Below the pieces are notes generated by a model. The model was given only the letters and a program-made list of their open reading frames with translations, made no database searches and was not told the DNA's origin. From Meconema thalassinum (taxonomy: Eukaryota > Arthropoda > Insecta > Orthoptera > Tettigoniidae), in the NCBI GenBank assembly GCA_946902985.2, contig OX336390.1, positions 525,158,861-525,222,860 of the forward strand: a stretch of 64,000 nucleotides of DNA, in the 5' to 3' direction. Below are positions 44,048 to 53,459 of this stretch, piece by piece. A program made the position numbers and the translations under genes. Each line of letters starts with the position of its first letter. Positions within the stretch are counted from its first letter, which is position 1.

Positions 44048-44316
44048 TGTACTATCTTTAGCCGCAATATCGTTTTCTTGAACTTGCTTTTTAGCATTGT
44101 AAACAGTAAGCGTGGTTCGTTTCGAGCACTACATTGATGAACACTCACACTTAAAACCTTTCCATTTTTACTTTTCAGATTGCCTCGACATTTTGTTGAC
44201 CTCTCTTTTGAGCATCGCCAGAATATTATTCCATTCACATTCTGGCGATTATAGTTATAGGAGTAGCCTTGATAGAGTGCACGTAGCCTACCTTTGTTGG
44301 TTGTAATAAGTTCCAT
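44002..44316 (-). CDS. FLYWCH-type zinc-finger protein 2 (left arm), possibly frameshifted
   Basis: 104 codons from ATG at 44316. FLYWCH finger at about residues 5-57: LYQGYSYN, then W-R-C-x7-C-x16-H-x-C exactly as in FLYWCH 1, so the two are paralogues. After residue about 68 the sequence turns into improbable basic text, while the homologous continuation sits in the next frame (43649-44047). A TATA-like TATATAAG lies about 80 bp upstream (complement 44396-44403). Confidence 0.65.
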   Translation of the reverse strand: MELITTNKGRLRALYQGYSYNYNRQNVNGIIFWRCSKERSTKCRGNLKSKNGKVLSVSVHQCSARNEPRLLFTMLKSKFKKTILRLKIVQCLFKRTYHVLKTSC

Positions 44317-44395
44317 AGTAGTAACTGACCTGTCAGTACGATGTTCACACTACAAAGGTTACAACTGTTTTGCTGATGGAGTGACCTACTATAAG

Positions 44396-44403
44396 CTTAT
44401 ATA
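44396..44403 (-). promoter_or_regulatory. TATA box of FLYWCH 2 (left arm)
   Basis: TATATAAG on the minus strand, about 80 bases upstream of the ATG. Confidence 0.5.
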
Positions 44404-44845
44404 TTGGCTTATGTGTTGGCTTTTTGTGTTGGCTTTTCGTGTTGGCTTTTGTGTTGGCTTATGTGTTGGCTTTTTGTGTTGGCTTTTTGTGTTGGCTTTT
44501 CATGTTGGCTTTTCGTGTTGGCTTTTTGTGTTGGCTTTTTGTGTTGGCTTTTCGTGTTGGCTTTTGTGTTGGCTTATGTGTTGGCTTTTTGTGTTGGCTT
44601 TTTGTGTTGGCTTTTCATGTTGGCTTTTCGTGTTGGCTTTTCGTGTTGGCTTTTTGTGTTGGCTTTTCGTGTTGGCATTTCGTGTTGGCTTTTGTGTTGG
44701 CTTTTCGTGTTGGCTTTTCGTGTTGGCATTTCGTGTTGGCTTTTTGTGTTGGCTTTTTTTGTATTGGCCTTTCGTGTTGGCTTTTTGTATTGGCTTTTCG
44801 TGTTGGCTTTTTGTGTTGGCTTTAGTATTGGCTTTTGTATTGGCT
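44400..44845 (+). repeat. TTGGC minisatellite, left arm
   Basis: About 30 copies of GTTGGCTTTTTGT-type units of 12-16 bp, varying at one or two positions. All three plus-strand frames are open through it, giving artificial Cys/Trp/Leu/Phe-rich translations; it is not a gene. Confidence 0.95.
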
Positions 44846-44943
44846 TATTTGACAAGTTATTTGTGTCAATGTATTTAGTGGATTTTTTCTTGGTGTTGGA
44901 AAGTAGTTGAAAGAGAGGGAATATTTAAAGACTTAACCTCAGC

Positions 44944-45120
44944 TCACTAACCTAACCTAACCTTTCAACTCTCAGATGTTAATTAAATTCTGTGCATTGT
45001 CGAGTTGGAGCCCAAGACCTCAGGGGTAAAAAAAAACAATTATTTTTGACGACTTATTTTGGTAACTTATTTTAATGGCTAACCTAACTTTACCTAACCT
45101 AACCTAACCTAACCTAACCT
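44944..45120. repeat. (CCTAA)n telomere-like runs, left arm
   Basis: ACCTAACCTAACC at about 44950 and a longer interrupted run at 45081-45120. TTAGG on the complement is the insect telomere unit. Confidence 0.8.
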
Positions 45121-45435
45121 CAGCTCACTTTGGATATTACTAGTAAGTGTTCATATCCTCTGCTAGGTAGCATGCTAGTAGTACAGGTAGTGCTCATATT
45201 TACCGCTAGATAGCGGAAACATACTTTGCATGTTGCATGTGACACTTGTGAAGTTTAACCACATGCAAGACGTGCTTGTATAAGTTCTCTATTTAAACTC
45301 AATATACAATTAACCACTAAATGTTCAGAACTAACATGTATAGCCATGTTTAGGGTATATAGGAGACCCTTAGCAAGAAAGGCTGTCTAACCCACGAGTG
45401 TACAGCCTTGTCATACGCAGTAAGCCCCTGTTGGC

Positions 45436-45465
45436 AGAAAACAACAACAACAACAATTTGAGAAA
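45436..45465. other. Central spacer of the palindrome
   Basis: 30 bp, AGAAAACAAC...TTTGAGAAA, the only part of the element not present twice. Confidence 0.9.
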
Positions 45466-45780
45466 GCCAACAGGGGCTTACTGCGTATGACAAGGCTGTA
45501 CACTCGTGGGTTAGACAGCCTTTCTTGCTAAGGGTCTCCTATATACCCTAAACATGGCTATACATGTTAGTTCTGAACATTTAGTGGTTAATTGTATATT
45601 GAGTTTAAATAGAGAACTTATACAAGCACGTCTTGCATGTGGTTAAACTTCACAAGTGTCACATGCAACATGCAAAGTATGTTTCCGCTATCTAGCGGTA
45701 AATATGAGCACTACCTGTACTACTAGCATGCTACCTAGCAGAGGATATGAACACTTACTAGTAATATCCAAAGTGAGCTG

Positions 45781-45960
45781 AGGTTAGGTTAGGTTAGGTT
45801 AGGTTAGGTAAAGTTAGGTTAGCCATTAAAATAAGTTACCAAAATAAGTCGTCAAAAATAATTGTTTTTTTTACCCCTGAGGTCTTGGGCTCCAACTCGA
45901 CAATGCACAGAATTTAATTAACATCTGAGAGTTGAAAGGTTAGGTTAGGTTAGTGAGCTG
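45781..45960. repeat. (TTAGG)n telomere-like runs, right arm
   Basis: Mirror of 44944-45120. Confidence 0.8.
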
Positions 45961-46049
45961 AGGTTAAGTCTTTAAATATTCCCTCTCTTTCAACTACTTT
46001 CCAACACCAAGAAAAAATCCACTAAATACATTGACACAAATAACTTGTC

Positions 46050-46498
46050 AAATAAGCCAATACAAAAGCCAATACTAAAGCCAACACAAAAAGCCAACAC
46101 GAAAAGCCAATACAAAAAGCCAACACGAAAGGCCAATACAAAAAAAGCCAACACAAAAAGCCAACACGAAATGCCAACACGAAAAGCCAACACAAAAGCC
46201 AACACAAAAGCCAACACGAAATGCCAACACGAAAAGCCAACACAAAAAGCCAACACGAAAAGCCAACACGAAAAGCCAACATGAAAAGCCAACACAAAAA
46301 GCCAACACAAAAAGCCAACACATAAGCCAACACAAAAGCCAACACGAAAAGCCAACACAAAAAGCCAACACAAAAAGCCAACACGAAAAGCCAACATGAA
46401 AAGCCAACACAAAAAGCCAACACAAAAAGCCAACACATAAGCCAACACAAAAGCCAACACGAAAAGCCAACACAAAAAGCCAACACATAAGCCAATAT
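46050..46498 (-). repeat. TTGGC minisatellite, right arm
   Basis: Mirror of 44400-44845, one base shorter in one unit, which changes the frame relations of the artificial translations. Confidence 0.95.
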
Positions 46499-46503
46499 AT
46501 AAG
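46496..46503 (+). promoter_or_regulatory. TATA box of FLYWCH 2 (right arm)
   Basis: TATATAAG, 80 bases before ATG 46583. Confidence 0.5.
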
Positions 46504-46582
46504 CTTATAGTAGGTCACTCCATCAGCAAAACAGTTGTAACCTTTGTAGTGTGAACATCGTACTGACAGGTCAGTTACTACT

Positions 46583-46897
46583 ATGGAACTTATTACAACC
46601 AACAAAGGTAGGCTACGTGCACTCTATCAAGGCTACTCCTATAACTATAATCGCCAGAATGTGAATGGAATAATATTCTGGCGATGCTCAAAAGAGAGGT
46701 CAACAAAATGTCGAGGCAATCTGAAAAGTAAAAATGGAAAGGTTTTAAGTGTGAGTGTTCATCAATGTAGTGCTCGAAACGAACCACGCTTACTGTTTAC
46801 AATGCTAAAAAGCAAGTTCAAGAAAACGATATTGCGGCTAAAGATAGTACAGTGTTTGTTCAAAAGGACTTATCATGTCCTCAAAACGTCATGTTAG
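46583..46897 (+). CDS. FLYWCH-type zinc-finger protein 2 (right arm), possibly frameshifted
   Basis: Same 104 codons as the left-arm copy at 44002-44316, finger W-R-C-x7-C-x16-H-x-C included. It carries the same apparent one-base break after the finger. Confidence 0.65.
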   Translation: MELITTNKGRLRALYQGYSYNYNRQNVNGIIFWRCSKERSTKCRGNLKSKNGKVLSVSVHQCSARNEPRLLFTMLKSKFKKTILRLKIVQCLFKRTYHVLKTSC

Positions 46898-47250
46898 GAC
46901 AGTTGTCAACGTCCAATAAACCTTCAACACTGTCAAAATCAACTCAGACTATAAATAAAGTGGTATTGCAAGAGGATCAAAAAGGACTATATAGTAACAG
47001 TGATGATGGTCATGATGATAATGGTGATCATGATGATGATAATGACGATGATGATAATGATCATGATAATGGTAATGCTTTGTTTACACCTAAAAATCCA
47101 TTTGTTAAATTTGTATACTGGCACAATCCCAATAAGCTCGTCCAGCGGCTACAGTTGTTGCATGCCTCACGTCAATCTGGCCATACTGGTCACGATTGGG
47201 AAATCAAAGAAATTGAACAAGAGCTTCGTCGTGCTGAAATTATTGTGTAA
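46852..47250 (+). CDS. Asp/Asn-rich segment following FLYWCH 2 (right arm)
   Basis: Same 132 codons as 43649-44047. Confidence 0.5.
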   Translation: MFVQKDLSCPQNVMLGQLSTSNKPSTLSKSTQTINKVVLQEDQKGLYSNSDDGHDDNGDHDDDNDDDDNDHDNGNALFTPKNPFVKFVYWHNPNKLVQRLQLLHASRQSGHTGHDWEIKEIEQELRRAEIIV

Positions 47251-47420
47251 TGGGTCTACCACTTTGCGACCACTTTCACCCCAACTCTTGTTTCTAATAT
47301 TTGCTTATTTGCTTTCACTTTTACCTGAACTCTTTGGATCCATATTTGCTCTCACATTAAACTAGTATTCTTATTACCAAGTTGACTTTACTAGAGCTTA
47401 GTCTATGCTCGACAGTTGAT

Positions 47421-47798
47421 ATGGAAGTATCAGTGACTAGGTATGGTAAGCCTTACGCATACTATAAAGGATATTCATATATTGTGAAACGAACCAATAA
47501 AAATGGAACTGTTATTTGGCGTTGTTCAAAGCAACGTTCCAAACATTGTCGTGGTGACCTAAAAAGTAAAAATAGTGAGGGTTTAAGTGTCAGTGATCAT
47601 CAATGTAGTGTACCGCATGAAACACAGTTGCCGTCGACAAAAAATCAAGAAAACCATATTGCTACTCAAAATAGTGCATTGTTTAATGATCAACGTTTAA
47701 CCCCTGTTCTCAAAGTTATTTTTAATCCATCTTCCACGTCGCAAGAGCCATCAACATCACAAACTATGCAAGAGGTAGTGTTGTTGTTGTCGTTTTAA
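47421..47798 (+). CDS. FLYWCH-type zinc-finger protein 1 (right arm)
   Basis: Same 125 codons as the left-arm copy; ATG at 47421 follows the acceptor-like GACAG at 47411-47415. Confidence 0.75.
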   Translation: MEVSVTRYGKPYAYYKGYSYIVKRTNKNGTVIWRCSKQRSKHCRGDLKSKNSEGLSVSDHQCSVPHETQLPSTKNQENHIATQNSALFNDQRLTPVLKVIFNPSSTSQEPSTSQTMQEVVLLLSF

Positions 47799-48267
47799 AG
47801 AGTGGAACAACTAGGTCATCTGCTGTTGATCTGCAAGGGGATCAATGTGACTAAATAGTAATAACCATAAGGTTTTTATGTCAATACAACCATTGTGGCT
47901 TCCCCACTTTTCGAAAACAACATTAAAGGGACATTGCTATAAAATGATCTACAGCAAGCCTTGTGTTTAAAACTATAACAGACTATTGTAATGTGAGAAA
48001 GGCTTGTATTCAGTATGCATTTATTGTCATAATCATGTATACTCTGCAATGTTAAATATACTAACTTTGTATAAAATAAAACAGCATTGTAACATCATTT
48101 TGCATTTATTTACAAACTTTATATACATTTTTTTTGGTTTCATCATAATATTTTTAAAGACAACACTAAACACTAAAACATTACTATTCTATGCACATAT
48201 TTTCTTTCTTTTTCAGTATATTGTCATTACTTATAATTTCCATTATTATTTCACATTATTTATTTAT

Positions 48268-48558
48268 TTAATTAAAACGAACCATGCACCTATTGTTTTT
48301 AAAACCTTCATAAATTAAGTGTACAGGTTGCACAGCATTATTGACTTCATCAAAAACACTCTCCGACATATCATTAAACCGTATAGGCAGAAATGTCTCA
48401 AAGTTTTCACATACACAAAGTACACGATCACCATATGCTGTTTTCAATTTCCGAATCTTGATAATGCGGAATGGAATATGCATTGGCAATTCGCTGAGTT
48501 TCTTTGTCTCTAAGCCACATGATTGTCCCACAGCATTCAAAACATTCATTGTAGTAGT
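48268..48558 (-). CDS. 93-aa protein of unknown function (right arm)
   Basis: Identical to 42341-42631, with ATG at 48549 and the acceptor complement at 48559. Confidence 0.55.
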   Translation of the reverse strand, partial: TTTMNVLNAVGQSCGLETKKLSELPMHIPFRIIKIRKLKTAYGDRVLCVCENFETFLPIRFNDMSESVFDEVNNAVQPVHLIYEGFKNNRCMVRFN

Positions 48559-48660
48559 CTATAAACAAAACAAAAGCATATCTATTACACTCTAAAACAG
48601 CTTTAATAATATTGTGCAATTAGGGATTTTGCACTATCCATGGCGAATAAATTATACTAG

Positions 48661-49680
48661 TTATGCAAGAAATGCCCTAACTGTTGCAGATACTACTTTT
48701 CTGCATATAGCACAAGTGTTAAGTTCTAATGCACACTTGACACAGGCTATCATGTGTCCACAGGGTAAAAATACAACACCTAGTTCATCTTGATAACAAA
48801 TTTTACATAATTGTTGGTCACACTTTTGTATCTGTTCGTGAGACAAGTCTTTTCTTTCAGCCTTATGTATTTGCTCCGCGTGCTCTAACTCTAAAGGCAC
48901 TTTTATGTCTTGTGCTGCAATCACTTTTTCTTTACGAATAGTGTTCACAAATTCCTGACCTTTAAGCAACACCGTGTATTTACAGTTTGGTAACCAACGA
49001 GCGTGTTGCACAAAAGGGTCATCAGTCATTTGCCAATCCTTTAAAGCAAATCCACAATAAAAACATATTGTTTTATCCCCTTCACCAGTATAAAAAAATC
49101 CAGCTTCACTTAGCTGTTTGGTAAGGTGTTTTAATATTAATGGCCAAACATTTTTATAAGATTCGAAACGTTTTTCAACAGAGCTGTACTCGGGGTGTGC
49201 TAGTGCTTTAGTCTTGCAAACTCCCAATTTTTCAAAAGCACACGCCAATTCAACACTGTCTATGGCATATGGACCACATATATCGACACTACCGTTGGCT
49301 GGTAATACATCATTATTATTATTTATTTGTGATTCAGCAACGTAAGTAGCGGCCATAGGCCTTGTGGTTCGGTAAAATGAATGCACGGGTAGGTTACCCA
49401 CTTGCTTTCCAAGCATGTAAGGACAGTGAGGAGACCATCGCAAATGGTCTCTAAAGGGATCATCCCCTTCTTCCCAGTGTGAAAGTTCAATACGACAAAA
49501 CACACAGCGCACCACATCTTCTCGGTTCAAGTAAAAAAAAACGGCTTTTGCAAGTTCATGCGTCGACAAAAAGCCTACAGGCCAGGATTCAAATGTTAAC
49601 CATCGATCATGTTCTGATTTTAAATTTAACCCACGTGGTAAACCAACTTGCTCACTTGTTGTATTTGGTACTAACGCCAT
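48661..49680 (-). CDS. Inhibitor of apoptosis protein, two BIR plus RING (right arm)
   Basis: 339 codons, identical to the left-arm IAP except that the glycine of the first BIR strand (AKAGFFY) is valine here (AKAVFFY), from two adjacent base changes. That glycine is well conserved in BIR domains and is conserved in BIR2 of the same protein, so this copy may have a weakened BIR1. All zinc ligands of both BIRs and the RING are intact. Confidence 0.92.
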   Translation of the reverse strand: MALVPNTTSEQVGLPRGLNLKSEHDRWLTFESWPVGFLSTHELAKAVFFYLNREDVVRCVFCRIELSHWEEGDDPFRDHLRWSPHCPYMLGKQVGNLPVHSFYRTTRPMAATYVAESQINNNNDVLPANGSVDICGPYAIDSVELACAFEKLGVCKTKALAHPEYSSVEKRFESYKNVWPLILKHLTKQLSEAGFFYTGEGDKTICFYCGFALKDWQMTDDPFVQHARWLPNCKYTVLLKGQEFVNTIRKEKVIAAQDIKVPLELEHAEQIHKAERKDLSHEQIQKCDQQLCKICYQDELGVVFLPCGHMIACVKCALELNTCAICRKVVSATVRAFLA

Positions 49681-49764
49681 GTGTTATAATAAAACTTTTT
49701 CTTATTGTAAGTTATTAACATTGCACAAGAGCACAGAGTACTTTAAAGCATAATGCATGCTTGT

Positions 49765-50584
49765 TCACTGTCTGTTCATTACGTTAATGGCACATGACGA
49801 CACCTAAAAGCAAACAAAATAACCCATCACTCAATCAATCAATCAATCAATCAATACTTGTAAATAAAACGTTAACGTTAATTGGCATTAATATATCAAA
49901 ACACCATTAAAAATAAACTGTATGTTGGCACTAACAGTAACCCATGTACTTATTTTCTTTTTTATAAAGCTACAGTCATTTACATTCCCCCACCCTCTCT
50001 TTAACCAATATATAAACAAAAATGAATGTCATGTCATTTTGTTCACATTATCATGTTCAAACCTGTGGATATTCGTTGAGTCCATAGGGAACCACACATA
50101 AATTAAATTTATTATTTTTATTTTTAGAAAATCCAACATGGCCTTGTACTTTTCCCAGTCAACACCAACAACATAGCCATTAATCAAGAAAGCAATCATT
50201 GTCCCAGTCATGTACAGGTAATGAATTTTTTTTGTCTACGAGTTTTCAGTAGTGGTAAAATGGAATAGCATTTTTAAGTTGGACTTACCTGAGTTTTAAA
50301 CAGTTCACTCTTTGGCAGTGGTTTCGCTTTAGTGCGTTTCGTTTTTTTTTCAGTGACTACTACGTCGGTAAGACTATTCTTTCCAAGTTTCTAAAAATAA
50401 ATAAAATAAACCGCTATAAATACCTAAATTCAAGTTAATACATACATTTCATAAAATAAAACATAAAACAAAAAAAATGAAACAAGTTAGTTTAAAAAAA
50501 TCATCTCACCTTTACTTGCAGTGACTTGTTGTTCTTCCCTTCTAGTGGGCTCAAAAGTGCAATGGTTTCTTCTCCCTCAGACAT
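49765..50584 (-). CDS. Spliced 71-aa lysine-rich protein (right arm)
   Basis: Coding exons (complement) 50510-50584, 50289-50390 and 49765-49803, with the same splice sites as the left arm. The second intron is four bases longer because of one extra GATT unit (around 49830-49858). Confidence 0.55.
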
Positions 50585-50830
50585 GTAAGGTATGCCGGTT
50601 ATCTGCAAACAAATAAATAAAATCATTAATTACCTAATCAATAAATAATTGCTTGTAAATATATATATTAATCAATAAATGTATAAATGAATAAATATAT
50701 ACCTACCCCACAACAAGGTTAAGTATTTTCCACCAACACCAAAACTGTTAAACAAGACCAAGTGTTTCACGCAACGCAATGTGTTCAAAGGTAGTCCACC
50801 CAAGTGAGAGTGGAAATGATAACGACATGT

Positions 50831-50839
50831 CTTTATATA
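50831..50839 (-). promoter_or_regulatory. TATA box of right-arm basic-protein/IAP unit
   Basis: Complement of TATATAAAG; mirror of 40064-40072. Confidence 0.55.
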
Positions 50840-51599
50840 TGCTACGTTGCATGTATAATCATTTTTCCCACGCTTTGACCATTCTGTTATCGGTCACGTG
50901 GACAGCTAACGCCCAAAGTGAACACCTGTGGCGAATCAAATTTCACGTCAACTTGCATTTTGTCACGTACGAAGCAAGACAGGATGTAACTTGTTAACAG
51001 TTATCGCGCATGTGGACAGATAACGTCCCAAGCGAACACCTGCGGTAGATCAAATTTCACATGAACTTGCATTTTGTCACGTACGAAGCAAAACAGGATG
51101 TCACTGGTTTAGCCTACATGTGGTTTCACAAATGTGTGTGCATGCCTTTCACACTCCCCTGCCACCACGATGGTCAGATTATTTCACCTTCAAGCGTCTT
51201 GGTCATTTTTTCCATTGCACCTGTTGTCAAGTCAGACCGGAGCCTTCCAATAAGCTCAAATGACCTTCACCTCCTGTAAGTTTGTTTTCTGTACTCGCTT
51301 CGACCAACATAGAACCTAGTTCTCATCACCGTTTACACGTTAAAGGTAAAATATCAGAAAAACGCACGCTCGCTCTTTCATACACCGACCCGCCGAAATA
51401 GCGATTGATCTATTAAGCATGGTCCTTGTGGTTAGCGACAGGTTCGTTGAAACACACACACACCCAGCCGTATCGTCTCTCTCAACCACCACGCTTCTTG
51501 GACATTATAAACAGGTAAAGAAAAAAAAACAGTTTTTTTCAACTTGTATGGCGTTAGGCCCTTTGTGAATTATTTTTTTGGAAAAAAAAAATCTACCAC

Positions 51600-52540
51600 A
51601 TTTGAAAGGGGGCGTTAGCCCGAGTGCTAGGACACCTCGTACACGTCTCTAGCGTTATTGGTTCATGACATATCGGCAAAAATCATAAAAAACACGTGTT
51701 TACCCCCAAAATCGCGTTTCCACAATTTTTTAAAATTACAACGAGTGGTCTATAGCAAAGAGGACGTCTGCCCGAATCCTTGGACCCATCGTACATGCCT
51801 CTAGCGTTATTGCTTCGTGAAATATTGGCAAAATCACAAAAAACATGTGTTTACCCCAAAATCGAGTTTCCAATTTTATTAAAAATTATAACGAGTGGTC
51901 CATAGGAGAGAGGACGTTACCCCGAGTCCTTGGACCTGTCGAACACGCCTCTAGCGTTATTGGTTCGTGAGATATAGCAAAAAGTCTAAAATCACGTTTT
52001 TACCCCAAAAAGACTGTGTTTCCAGATTTTCACATTTTCGACACCGACATTCCCGTAAAGAGCACGACGAGACGAAAAAAACGAATCCAAGCACGCCCTC
52101 CTAGCATGGCTCCTTCCATTCCAAGGTCGCAGGGGCTCACCACTTGCTTTTGGAAGCAGCTCTGTCACTACCACACTACTGCAGGTTTTCATCCTAGAGA
52201 CTTGAAATTTATTTTGGGGGTAGAGGGGGTAGGGACCATTGATTTACGTTAAACAATTTTTTTTGTAGAGTTCCTAGTTTCCAAAATATAGGATTTTCAA
52301 AATTCGAGTGTTTTCAAAAAAATATAAAAAGTAAAAAAAAATTATTATAGAAAATAAAGGTCATAAAGACCATTCGTTTGAGCCATGGAACAACGTATTA
52401 TCCTGTTTGGTTTTCAAACTATAGCCTATTTTCAAAAACGAAAAATTTTTAAAAAAAATTGAAAAATATAATACATGGTCCATAGGAAAGAGGACGTCAG
52501 CTCGAGTTCAACGACACCTCATATGTCAACATCCGACCAT
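51600..52540. repeat. Subterminal tandem repeats, right arm
   Basis: Mirror of 38360-39300. Confidence 0.65.
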
Positions 52541-52630
52541 GGGTTCGAGAGATATTTAACATGGCTTAGGCTTAGTAGTAATGACATGTATGTTCTGAAG
52601 TGGCGCAGAAACCGCCTTACTCCACTACTG

Positions 52631-52634
52631 ATCC
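52631..52634. repeat. Target-site duplication of palindromic element (right), ATCC
   Basis: See 38267-38270. Confidence 0.85.
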
Positions 52635-53450
52635 CCCCTATTAATTCGAACACGGTGGAACCGAATGAACGAAATTTGGTACAGAGGTAGCACTAGCAAA
52701 GGGCACCTCAGTGTCATGTTTTATATCGCCACCATCTTGACGGAAACGTAATGGCGGCCACACAAATGTTCAAAGCTTAAATCAAATTACGATTAGCCTA
52801 ACCATCCGATCTCTAGCAAATTTAGCAACAACATACCTTTATGGAGGGAACATCCTTTGACCAAACTAATAGGGTATCAGCCTAATATTTTGCGGATGGC
52901 GGCCATCTTTGTGTGAAAATCGATTCCCCTTATCAATTCGAACACGGTGAAACCGAATGGAACGAAATTTGGTACAGAGGTAGCACTAGCAAAGGGCACC
53001 TCAGTGTCATGTTTTATATCACCGCTATCTTGACGGAAACGTAATCGCGGCCACCCAAATGTTAAAAGCTAAAATGTTATTACGACCAACCTAATAATCT
53101 AGTCTCTACCAAATTTTGCAACACCATATCTTTATGTGGGAAACATATTCAGACCGAACTGCAAGAACATCAGCCCAATAGTTTGCAGATGGTGGCCAAG
53201 TATGTGTGCAAATCGATTCCCCCTATCAATTCAAACACGGTGAAACCGAATTGAACGAAATTTGGTACAGAGGAAGCACTAGCAAAGGGCACCTCATATT
53301 CATGTTTAATATCCCTATAGCACGTTGTATTTCAACAAGCTACTACAACCAACATTCAATCATACTCCTTGAAAAGGACAAAGAGTTATAACAATACCCA
53401 TGCATTTAAGAGAAAGTAGGCTATATGTTCTTTACTGAACATCTTGTTTT
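52635..53450 (+). mobile_element. HINE-like repeat, family A, 3' half (after palindromic element)
   Basis: Continues unit six in register, with unit starts at 52639, 52930 and 53224, then GGACAAAGAGTTATAA and the 3' end GAGAAAGTAGGCTATATGTTC-loop-GAACATCTTGTTTT at about 53411-53450. With 36597-38270 the uninterrupted element is about 2.49 kb. Confidence 0.7.
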
Positions 53451-53459
53451 TAAATACCA

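Larger units (their letters stand above)
38271..45435 (+). repeat. Left arm (7165-bp terminal inverted repeat)
   Basis: Reverse-complementary to 45466-52630 across its full length. Confidence 0.95.
38271..52630. mobile_element. 14.36-kb palindromic mobile element with cargo genes (unassigned class)
   Basis: Two 7165-bp inverted arms (38271-45435 and 45466-52630) joined by a 30-bp CAA-rich spacer. Ends read CAGTAGTGGAGTAAGGCGG inward; a 4-bp ATCC direct repeat flanks it, and the host repeat is continuous across the insertion. Arms are nearly identical; differences I saw include a GG to TT change in the IAP gene, one extra GATT unit in the right arm, 1-base length changes in the minisatellite and in an A run, and a few substitutions. 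Each arm encodes a spliced basic protein, an IAP, a 93-aa protein and two FLYWCH proteins. No transposase, polymerase or capsid protein is recognisable. Superfamilies known to give 4-bp duplications include Sola, Ginger and Academ, but I cannot assign it. Confidence 0.85.
45466..52630 (-). repeat. Right arm (7165-bp terminal inverted repeat)
   Basis: Reverse complement of 38271-45435, with the few differences noted for the whole element. Confidence 0.95.

Noticed and set aside
44294..44910. Long Cys/Trp/Leu/Phe-rich open frames in several registers (and mirror at 45990-46605), resembling a membrane protein
   Set aside because: They are translations of the TTGGC minisatellite, open in all three frames because the units lack stops; no start context or domain.
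38271..52630. Palindrome as a long-read chimera or assembly artefact
   Set aside because: A unique 30-bp spacer, several differences between arms, a 4-bp duplication and continuous flanking repeat are not expected from a missed-adapter chimera.
38271..52630. Assignment to Polinton/Maverick, Mutator or hAT
   Set aside because: The 4-bp duplication does not fit 6-bp (Polinton), 8-10-bp (Mutator) or 8-bp (hAT) habits, and no polymerase, integrase or transposase is seen.
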